NCBI GenBank assembly: GCA_050249955.1
Contig: JBFWPN010000010.1
Coordinates: 124,001-188,000 of the forward strand
Length of the DNA: 64,000 nucleotides
Direction of reading: 5' to 3'
From: CAVVIG01 sp050249955
Lineage (GTDB): Bacteria > Acidobacteriota > Vicinamibacteria > Vicinamibacterales > CAVVIG01
The position numbers were made by a program, and so were the translations under genes. Numbering within the stretch: position 1 is the first letter of the stretch; the number at the start of each line of letters is the position of its first letter. Below, piece after piece: positions 56,146 to 63,018 of this stretch. Below the pieces are notes generated by a model. The model was not told the origin of the DNA, searched no databases, and saw only the letters and a list, made by a program, of their open reading frames with translations.

Positions 56146-57111
56146 ATGCCATTTGCCACCATCGACGGGACCGGGCGAACACCGGTCGTTGCCGGCCACG
56201 CCGACCTCGCGCCGAGCTACGACCACCTCGCCGCGCTCGAAGCCGAGAGCATCCACATCATGCGCGAGGTGGTGGCGGAGTTCGAGCGGCCGGTCCTGCT
56301 GTTCTCGGGAGGCAAGGACTCCATCGTGATGCTGCGCATCGCGGAGAAGGCGTTCCATCCGGCGCCCATCCCGTTCCCCCTGATGCACGTGGACACCGGG
56401 CACAACTTCCCCGAGGTGATGGCCTACCGCGACCGCCGCGTGGCGGAACTGGGCGCGCGGCTGGTGGTGGCCTCGGTGGAGGAGGCGATCGCCCAGGGGC
56501 TCGTCGTCGACCCCACGGGACCTCGGGCGTCTCGTAACCAGATCCAGACCGTGCCGCTCCTGCACGCGATTCAACAGCACAAGTTCGATGCGGTCTTCGG
56601 TGGTGCGCGGCGCGACGAGGAGAAGGCGCGCGCGAAGGAACGGGTCTTCAGCTTCCGCGACGAGTTCGGCCAGTGGGACCCGAAGAACCAGCGGCCCGAA
56701 CTGTGGTCGCTCTTCAACGGACGCCACCGCAAGGGGCAGCACATCCGCGTGTTCCCGCTCTCCAACTGGACCGAGACCGACATCTGGCAGTACATCGGCC
56801 GCGAGCGGCTCGATCTCCCGTCGATCTACTACGCCCACGAGCGCGAGGTGTTCCGGCGCGACGGCATGGTGATGGCGGTCACGCCGGTGACACCGCCCCT
56901 GCCCGGCGAGGCCGTGTTCACGACCGTCGTGCGCTACCGCACGGTGGGCGACATGACCTGCACCGCGGCGGTCGAGTCCGACGCGGACACGGTGGAACGG
57001 ATCATCGAGGAAGTGGCCACCAGCCGGATCACGGAACGCGGCGCGACGCGTGCCGACGACCGTGCCTCCGAGGCCGCCATGGAAGACCGCAAGCGCGAGG
57101 GGTACTTCTGA
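56146..57111 (+). CDS. cysD: Sulfate adenylyltransferase subunit 2
   Basis: 321 residues from ATG 56146; upstream in-frame TTG 56122 lies inside the terminator T-run and is rejected. The PP-loop motif LLFSGGKDSIVML is near residue 54, and the characteristic MHVDTGHNFPEV, GGARRDEEKARAKER and LSNWTETDIWQYI segments of CysD are present, ending RKREGYF. With CysN it activates sulfate to adenosine 5'-phosphosulfate (APS), the first step of assimilation. It has an AGGG Shine-Dalgarno eight bases before the ATG and overlaps cysN by one base (TGATG). Expression is likely set by the upstream leader/terminator. Confidence 0.96.
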   Translation: MPFATIDGTGRTPVVAGHADLAPSYDHLAALEAESIHIMREVVAEFERPVLLFSGGKDSIVMLRIAEKAFHPAPIPFPLMHVDTGHNFPEVMAYRDRRVAELGARLVVASVEEAIAQGLVVDPTGPRASRNQIQTVPLLHAIQQHKFDAVFGGARRDEEKARAKERVFSFRDEFGQWDPKNQRPELWSLFNGRHRKGQHIRVFPLSNWTETDIWQYIGRERLDLPSIYYAHEREVFRRDGMVMAVTPVTPPLPGEAVFTTVVRYRTVGDMTCTAAVESDADTVERIIEEVATSRITERGATRADDRASEAAMEDRKREGYF

Positions 57112-58418
57112 TGTCGGCCGGCCTCCTTCGCATCTGCACCGCCGGCAGCGTCGACGACGGGAAGAGCACCTTGATCGGTCGCCTGCTGTACGACTCGCGG
57201 TCGGTCTACGAGGACCAGCTGCATTCGATCGAGCGTGCCTCGAAGAACCGCTCCGCCGGGCCGATCGACTTCTCCCTCTTCACCGACGGCCTCCGGGCCG
57301 AGCGCGAGCAGGGCATCACGATCGACGTGGCCTACCGCTACTTCGCGACGGCCCGCCGCAAGTTCATCCTGGCCGACACCCCCGGCCACGAGCAGTACAC
57401 GCGCAACATGGCCACTGGGGCTTCTACAGCCGATGTCGCCATCCTGCTGGTCGACGCCCGCCACGGCGTGCGGCCGCAGTCCCGCCGGCATGCGCAGATC
57501 GCCCGCCTGCTCGGGATCAAGGACTACGTCGTCGCCGTGAACAAGATGGACCTCGTCGACTTCGAGCGGTCCGTCTTCGACACGATCGTGGACGAGTTCG
57601 ACCAGATCCTGGCGGGCGCCAGGCTGCACCCGATCCCGCTGAGCGCGCTCCACGGCGACAACGTCATCGGTCACAGTGCGCGCACGCCCTGGTTCACGGG
57701 ACAGCCGCTCCTCGACTTCCTCGAGACGGTGGAAGTGGACCGCGATGTCACCGGCTCGCCCTTCCGCTTTCCCGTGCAGCTTGTCCTGCGACCCACGCAC
57801 GAGTTCCGCGGATATGCCGGACAGGTGCTGTCGGGCCGGATTCGCCGCGGTGACGAGATCACCGCCTGGCCGATCGGCCGCACGACCCGCGTGAGGCAGA
57901 TCGTCACCTACGACGGCGAGCTGGACGTGGCCTCACCCGGACAGTCGGTTACGCTGACGCTCGAGGACGAGATCGACATCAGTCGTGGCGACATGCTGAC
58001 GGCCGGCCCGATTCACGCGGCGCAGCGCTTCCGCGCGGACGTGGTGTGGATGGACGAGCGCCCGCTCGACCCCTCGCGCGTGTACATCGTGAAGCACACC
58101 ACGAGGACCGTGACCGCCGAACTGGATCGCGCGCTGCAGCTCAACCAGATCGGCTCCGTGAACGTCACCACGGCGAGGCCGGTGATGATCGATCGCTACG
58201 CCGATAACCGCGGCACGGGCAGCTTCATCATCGTCGACCCAGCCACCAACTTCACGGCGGGAGCCGGGATGATTGCGGAGGTACTCGAGGAACAGGAAGG
58301 CGGCACCGGCCTGCGCGCCGGAGCGGCCGAGCGGCTGGTCCGCCTGGCGCGAGCGGCCCGGACCGAGGCCGAGGCGGTCGACGCCGTCCGCGCGGCCCTC
58401 GAGCAGATCCTGACGTAG
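57111..58418 (+). CDS. cysN: Sulfate adenylyltransferase subunit 1 (GTPase)
   Basis: 435 residues from ATG 57111. GTPase motifs: GSVDDGKST at residues 12-20, ADTPGHEQY near 89 and NKMDLVD near 143, with REQGITIDVAYRYF as the switch region. The C-terminal domains match the EF-Tu-like barrels of CysN; there is no fused CysC kinase domain, so APS kinase or reductase must be encoded elsewhere. GTP hydrolysis by this subunit drives ATP sulfurylase in CysD. It ends 20 bases before the convergent YbjQ gene. Confidence 0.96.
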   Translation: MSAGLLRICTAGSVDDGKSTLIGRLLYDSRSVYEDQLHSIERASKNRSAGPIDFSLFTDGLRAEREQGITIDVAYRYFATARRKFILADTPGHEQYTRNMATGASTADVAILLVDARHGVRPQSRRHAQIARLLGIKDYVVAVNKMDLVDFERSVFDTIVDEFDQILAGARLHPIPLSALHGDNVIGHSARTPWFTGQPLLDFLETVEVDRDVTGSPFRFPVQLVLRPTHEFRGYAGQVLSGRIRRGDEITAWPIGRTTRVRQIVTYDGELDVASPGQSVTLTLEDEIDISRGDMLTAGPIHAAQRFRADVVWMDERPLDPSRVYIVKHTTRTVTAELDRALQLNQIGSVNVTTARPVMIDRYADNRGTGSFIIVDPATNFTAGAGMIAEVLEEQEGGTGLRAGAAERLVRLARAARTEAEAVDAVRAALEQILT

Positions 58419-58438
58419 CGGAACCGAGAAGTCACAAC

Positions 58439-58777
58439 TCAATTCGGAACGACTTCAACTGCCGTTCCGTACGCCAGCACCTCGGTCACGCCGGGCGCGA
58501 CTTCGTTGGCGTCGTATCGCACGCCGATGATGGCGTTGGCGCCGGCCTCTGCCGCATGGGTCAGCAGCAGGCCGAACGCATCGGCCCGCGCCTTCTCGCA
58601 CAGCTCGGTATAGAGCGTGATGTTGCCGCCCACCAGGGTCTGCAGCGACGCGCCGATGGTGCCGACGATGCTGCGGGAGCGGACGACGATGCCCCGGACC
58701 ACGCCGAGGGTGCGCGCCACGTGGTAGCCGGGAAGATCGAAGGCGGTGGTGACGAGGGTGGGGTCGATGCTGCGCAT
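58439..58777 (-). CDS. YbjQ/UPF0145 family protein
   Basis: 112 residues from ATG 58777. It matches the YbjQ family closely: a YHVARTLGVVRGIVVRSRSI start, IGASLQTLVGGNITLYTELCEKARADAF in the middle, and AAEAGANAIIGVRYDANEV near the end. The family forms pentameric rings of unknown function; a heavy-metal-binding role is only suggested. A GATAAT -10-like element is six bases upstream of the ATG with no Shine-Dalgarno between. Confidence 0.93.
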   Translation of the reverse strand: MRSIDPTLVTTAFDLPGYHVARTLGVVRGIVVRSRSIVGTIGASLQTLVGGNITLYTELCEKARADAFGLLLTHAAEAGANAIIGVRYDANEVAPGVTEVLAYGTAVEVVPN

Positions 58778-58783
58778 GGGCGC

Positions 58784-58789
58784 ATTATC
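58784..58789 (-). promoter_or_regulatory. Putative -10 element (GATAAT) directly before the YbjQ start
   Basis: GATAAT on the minus strand ends six bases from the ATG. With a normal -10 to start distance the message would begin at the start codon. No convincing -35 was found. Confidence 0.4.
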
Positions 58790-58812
58790 TCCCACCGACG
58801 CACACGCGCCTG

Positions 58813-59745
58813 TCAGTGTTCCGCCGTCCCGTTCACGACGTCGCCGAAGCGCTGGAGCACCGCCTGCCGATGGCTTCGCGTGTGCAGCTTCAGCACCTCG
58901 TCTCCCAGCACCACCTGTTCTGGCGACGACCACGTGCGTGCCCGCCGCCTGAGGTAGGCACGATACGTCCACCGGCAGATCCGCTCGAGCATCGCGTAGC
59001 CCGGCGTGAGCACCGCCTCGACCGCGTGCCGAACCAGGCGCCGGGCCTGGCGCACCGGGGACGGGCGTGCGGGCGGCGGCACGTGGAAGTTCGGGAAGTG
59101 CTCCCGGACACAGGAATTCGCGGCGAGGACACGGTGCATGACGTCGCCTCCGGTCACCGGCCGCAACCCCACGATCTGGCTGGCGGTGAACAGGTCGGCC
59201 GGACTGAAGGCGAGCGAGGTGTCGGCCACGACGAGGTTGGCGCAGAGGGTGCTCCGGCGGCGGAGGAGCTTCGAGAGCAGGATGACGATGACGGTGGTCG
59301 CCCAGACACGGCGGCCGCGGGTGACGATGAAGAGATCGAGGTCGCCGCCAGCCTGCAGGTTGAAGTGCGCAATGCTGCCCGAGAGCGCGACCATGCGGAC
59401 AAAGGGCAGCGATCCGATCGCCCGCAGCAGCAGCGTATGCCGGGCGAGGAAGGCGCGGCTCCGGATCTCGCGGCGGAGCCGGACAGCCACGAGATCGTGG
59501 CGGCCGGCCGGGAAGAAGAAGCCGTCGCGATGCTCCACCACGGAGGCGAGCGCGGGGCTGTCGCGGATTGATGCCAGGATGTCCGACGGGGTCTGGCGAG
59601 AGCCGATGAGTGTCTGGCGCAGTTGGCTCAGCCGGAGCGGGTAGTCGAACAGGGCCGCGTACAGCACGCTGCGGGCGATGGCCGCCTCGTGTGGTGCCAG
59701 GTCGGCCACGAGCGCGGACGTTGGCTCGAGTCGCATCGGCCACAT
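58813..59745 (-). CDS. Nucleotidyltransferase-fold protein of unknown role
   Basis: 310 residues from ATG 59745. A polymerase-beta-type nucleotidyltransferase motif is visible: GSIAHFNLQAGGDLDLFIV (the GS...D-x-D pattern), preceded by a winged-helix-like N-terminal region (PLRLSQLRQTLIGSRQTPSDILASI) and followed by two hydrophobic helices near 175-195. This layout occurs in genes next to exopolysaccharide flippases but has no defined reaction. One-base overlap (TGATG) with the flippase stop couples the two genes. Confidence 0.7.
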   Translation of the reverse strand: MWPMRLEPTSALVADLAPHEAAIARSVLYAALFDYPLRLSQLRQTLIGSRQTPSDILASIRDSPALASVVEHRDGFFFPAGRHDLVAVRLRREIRSRAFLARHTLLLRAIGSLPFVRMVALSGSIAHFNLQAGGDLDLFIVTRGRRVWATTVIVILLSKLLRRRSTLCANLVVADTSLAFSPADLFTASQIVGLRPVTGGDVMHRVLAANSCVREHFPNFHVPPPARPSPVRQARRLVRHAVEAVLTPGYAMLERICRWTYRAYLRRRARTWSSPEQVVLGDEVLKLHTRSHRQAVLQRFGDVVNGTAEH

Positions 59746-61019
59746 CAGGGCACCTCCACGGCGGCGTCGTCCATGAACTTGAGGGAGGGGGCGCGCAACA
59801 ACGCCAGGGCGCACCCCGCGCTGATGAACACCTCGGTCCAGACCGTGGCCCATGCGGCCCCCGTCATCCCGAGCGATGGGATCAGCTTTGCGTTGACCAG
59901 CACGTTCACCACCAGCGCACCGCCACAGCACCGCAGCCAGGCACCATGCCGGTTCCAGGCGATCAGCTGGCTGCTCAGCACGTAGTTCAGCGTCATCAGG
60001 GGGTACGCGAGGAGCAGCACGCGAAGGGGAGCGACACCGTCGGCGTAGGCCGCACCGAACACGGCCGGCACAAGGGCCGGCGAGGCGACCCAGGCGACGA
60101 GCGTGGCAGCGACGGCGGCCATGGCCAGGCTCGACGCAAGCCGGGTCATCACGCGCAGGTCGTCGGCGCGGCAGAGAGCCGGCAGCGTCACGGCGAGCCA
60201 CGCCGCGGGCAGCAACCGCATGGCGTCGATCACCCGGAACATCGCGTTGTAGAGGCCCACGTCGCCAACGCCCCGCCAGTGCTCGAGGAGCAGGACATCG
60301 ATCCGGAAGTAGAGCGCCGACAGCAGGGTTGCCGCACCAATCGGCAGTGACGCGTGAACGAACTCACGCCAGCGCCCGCCTGTCGACGCGGTGCGCGGCG
60401 CACGCGCCGTCAGGCGCCGGACGATGAGGAAGGTGGCGAGGCAGCCGGCGAGTCCCGACACCAGCAGGGCGAGCCCAAGGCCTGAAAGGCCGGGCCACCG
60501 CCACAGTGCGATGGCGGCGAGTACGGCGAGCAGCGTGCGCTGCGCGAGTGCGATGGCGGATTCCACGTCCGTCCGCTGGAGCCCTCGAAGCACATGGGAC
60601 AGGAACTCGGTGAGGCCGTTCACGGCGTATGCGGCGGCGATCGCGGCCAGCGGCGTCAGTGACATCCCGGCCGGCGCGGCCAGCCGCAGGGTCACGACGC
60701 CTGCAGCGACCGTGACCACGAGGCTCGCAAGGCGGACCGGCAGCCACCGTCCGAGGCTGTAGTCCGCCTGTTCCGGCGCGCGTGCGACGCTGCGGGCCAC
60801 GTGCATCTGCAACCCCGCGTCGGCGACGACCGCCGTCAGCCATCCCACCGTCGATGCCAGCCCGAATGCGCCGAACTGCTCGAGGCTGAGGCGACGCGCC
60901 GCAGCGACGGTGACGGCCAGCATGACGCCCTTGGCAAACAGGTCGGAGCCGACCCGGTAGCTCGCGAGCCACGCCGTCGTGCGCCTCCAGCCGCGGCTGC
61001 CGATGTCACCGCCCGGCAT
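59745..61019 (-). CDS. Polysaccharide flippase (MOP superfamily)
   Basis: 424 residues from ATG 61019; a much longer in-frame extension to 62282 is low-complexity Ala/Thr/Arg shadow of the gene on the other strand. 12-14 membrane segments in the Wzx pattern (SDLFAKGVMLAVTVAAARRL at the N-terminus, FRIDVLLLEHWRGVGDVGLYNAMFRVIDAM in the middle). It should move lipid-linked repeat units across the inner membrane. It is read divergently from the O-antigen-ligase-like gene with 250 bases between, where three inverted repeats lie. Confidence 0.85.
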   Translation of the reverse strand: MPGGDIGSRGWRRTTAWLASYRVGSDLFAKGVMLAVTVAAARRLSLEQFGAFGLASTVGWLTAVVADAGLQMHVARSVARAPEQADYSLGRWLPVRLASLVVTVAAGVVTLRLAAPAGMSLTPLAAIAAAYAVNGLTEFLSHVLRGLQRTDVESAIALAQRTLLAVLAAIALWRWPGLSGLGLALLVSGLAGCLATFLIVRRLTARAPRTASTGGRWREFVHASLPIGAATLLSALYFRIDVLLLEHWRGVGDVGLYNAMFRVIDAMRLLPAAWLAVTLPALCRADDLRVMTRLASSLAMAAVAATLVAWVASPALVPAVFGAAYADGVAPLRVLLLAYPLMTLNYVLSSQLIAWNRHGAWLRCCGGALVVNVLVNAKLIPSLGMTGAAWATVWTEVFISAGCALALLRAPSLKFMDDAAVEVP

Positions 61020-61038
61020 CGACGGCCCCGTTTCCGAA

Positions 61039-61162
61039 CGCGAAAGATGTTTCGCGGGCCGTAAGGCCGCGAGTGGCGTGGTGGCGTCGGTGGCAGCGCT
61101 GCGTGCCCGACCCGTACGACACACTTCCGGCCGGAATCGTGGCGATCGGCGCGATCGCGCCG
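61039..61162. promoter_or_regulatory. Cluster of three perfect inverted repeats in the EPS divergent region
   Basis: CGCGAAA-GATG-TTTCGCG (61039-61056), TTCCGGCCGGAA (61125-61136) and CGGCGCGATCGCGCCG (61147-61162) lie in the 250-base gap between the divergent flippase and O-antigen-ligase-like genes. The first is only 20 bases from the flippase start and is the least G+C-biased, hence the best operator candidate. The other two are G+C-rich and more likely by chance. Confidence 0.4.
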
Positions 61163-61269
61163 GTTTTCGAGGGCATGGGCTGCACGGCCGTGATGCAGGG
61201 CACGTGCCTTGTCCGTGCGCCTTCATCGCGCGGCCATGGCAAGGTTCTTGGACCTGGGGCGCGGCATCG

Positions 61270-63018
61270 ATGTCAGCGACAGACGTGTTGGACGGGCACG
61301 CCGTGGTGCTCGCGCGCGATGCGGCGGACGACGCCCGGGCACGCGGGCCGGTGGCGCGCGTGGCAGGTGCGGGCGTGGCCGCCATCGTCCTGGTGTCGCC
61401 CTTCGAGGCGCTGGAGCCGGTCGCGCGGGTGCCAGGGCAGGCGCTCTCGACGGTCGAGTGCGTGGTGGTCGCTGCGTGTGCCGCAGCCGCGATGGCGACG
61501 GTGCGTGAGCAGCGGTCGGCCGTCCTGTGGGTGCACCGCTCGCTGCCGTGGGCCGCGCTGGGCGGGGCGGCGATGCTGTCGGTACTCGGGGCGGGTGGCC
61601 TCGCCGGCAATGCCTTGGGGATGGCCGTGCGCCTGTTCGTGCTGGCCGCGGTGTGCGGATTGACGCAGGTGGCGGCACCGTCGCACCAGGCCGTCGACCG
61701 GCTCGCGCGCATCGTGTTCGTCGCGGGTTGCGCGGTGGCGATCCTCGTGCTGGCCGACTTCGCCGCGGTCCCTGCGGCGGCGACGATGCTCGCGCCGTTC
61801 AGGGAGGGCATTGCCGTCGTCGGCACCCAGGTGCGCGCCAGCGGACCATTCCAGTACCCAACCATCGCGTCCATGTACCTCGAGCTGGCGTTCGCCGTCG
61901 GCGTGGGCCTGCTGCTGCAGGCTGGCGGCGCGCGCGGCAGGCTGCTGATGATCGCCGGGCTCGCGGTGGTGAGCGAGGCGATCGTGCTCACGTTCACGAG
62001 GTCCGGCATCATCACGGTGGCCGTGAGCCTGGCAGGTGTCACCGGGGTGGCCTGGATGCGTGGCGGTGCGCGAGGCCGGCTCGCGGCGCTTGCCGCGCTG
62101 TCTGTACTCGTGGTCGCGCAGGTGCTGGCGTCGCGTTCGACCGAGATGCTGCTGCTGCGCATGACGAGTGAGGGGCAGGGGCAGTGGTTCAAGGCCGTGA
62201 TTGACGCGCCGCGTACCCTCACGGTCGACACGGTGCGTCCGGTGCAGGTGCCGCTGCGCGTCACCAACGCCGGGCGCGCCACCTGGGACTCCTCGGCGGA
62301 CGAGCCCGTGCGCCTCTCCTACCACTGGATCGCCCTCGACTCGGACGAGGTCGTGGCCTGGGAAGGGTACCGCACGGCATTCCCGGCTCCCGTGCGACCG
62401 GGACAGACCGTCAACGTCGACGCCATGGTGGGTGGGCCGGGCGTCCCCGGGCGGTTCCGTCTGGTCTGGGACATCGAGCAGGAACACCGCCTGTGGTTCT
62501 CGACCGAGCCGGGCGCCGACCTCACGGTGAGCGCAGCCACGGTGACCGGAGCCCGCGGGCCGGTTCCGTTCCGCTCCATCGGACCTCGCCGGCTGCCCGC
62601 GCCGCAGGTTCGTCCCGGGCGCCTCGAACTCTGGGGGGCCGCCTGGCGGATGTTCCTCGCGCATCCGCTGCATGGCGTCGGCGCCGACAACTTCCGGCTG
62701 CTCTACGGTGAGTACTCCTCGATCGCCCCAGCCGACCCCCGTGTGCACAGCAACAACATGTACCTCGAGGTGCTTTCCGGCATGGGGCTCATCGGGTTCG
62801 CCGCGCTGCTGTGGACCGGTCGGGCCGCCATCGCCGCCGCACGCCTCGCGCTGCGGTCCGATCTCGGGGCAGGGCTCGCCGCCGCGGTCGCGGCCATCGC
62901 GGTCCATGGCCTGGTCGACTCGTTCCTGTCGTTCACGGGGACCTACCTGCTGATGGCCGTCACGTTGGGGCTCACGAGTGCGGCGGCCGGGGACGGGGCA
63001 CATGCACATCGCGTTTGA
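61270..63018 (+). CDS. O-antigen ligase/polymerase-like membrane protein with inserted beta-rich domain
   Basis: 582 residues from ATG 61270; the in-frame region back to 60979 is a shadow of the flippase gene and the regulatory gap. It has about ten transmembrane helices. The Wzy_C/WaaL loop motif appears late: LELWGAAWRMFLAHPLHGVG, then NFRLLYGEY, VHSNNMYLEVLSGMGLIGF. Between the helix ending near residue 300 and that loop sits a roughly 140-residue insert (about 310-450) with WDSSADEPVRLSYHWIALDS and PGRFRLVWDIEQEHRLWF, which looks like an Ig-like beta-sandwich. The protein likely ligates or polymerises the glycan moved by the neighbouring flippase. It overlaps the next gene by 17 bases. 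Confidence 0.8.
   Translation: MSATDVLDGHAVVLARDAADDARARGPVARVAGAGVAAIVLVSPFEALEPVARVPGQALSTVECVVVAACAAAAMATVREQRSAVLWVHRSLPWAALGGAAMLSVLGAGGLAGNALGMAVRLFVLAAVCGLTQVAAPSHQAVDRLARIVFVAGCAVAILVLADFAAVPAAATMLAPFREGIAVVGTQVRASGPFQYPTIASMYLELAFAVGVGLLLQAGGARGRLLMIAGLAVVSEAIVLTFTRSGIITVAVSLAGVTGVAWMRGGARGRLAALAALSVLVVAQVLASRSTEMLLLRMTSEGQGQWFKAVIDAPRTLTVDTVRPVQVPLRVTNAGRATWDSSADEPVRLSYHWIALDSDEVVAWEGYRTAFPAPVRPGQTVNVDAMVGGPGVPGRFRLVWDIEQEHRLWFSTEPGADLTVSAATVTGARGPVPFRSIGPRRLPAPQVRPGRLELWGAAWRMFLAHPLHGVGADNFRLLYGEYSSIAPADPRVHSNNMYLEVLSGMGLIGFAALLWTGRAAIAAARLALRSDLGAGLAAAVAAIAVHGLVDSFLSFTGTYLLMAVTLGLTSAAAGDGAHAHRV

Noticed and set aside
60979..61269. Longer N-terminus for the O-antigen-ligase-like protein
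   Set aside because: The extra 97 residues are Arg/Gly-rich with no membrane segment, and overlap the divergent flippase start and the palindrome region.
61020..62282. Long N-terminal extension of the minus-strand flippase
   Set aside because: Its residues are Thr/Ala/Arg-rich shadow of the O-antigen-ligase-like gene. The first flippase helix begins shortly after ATG 61019.
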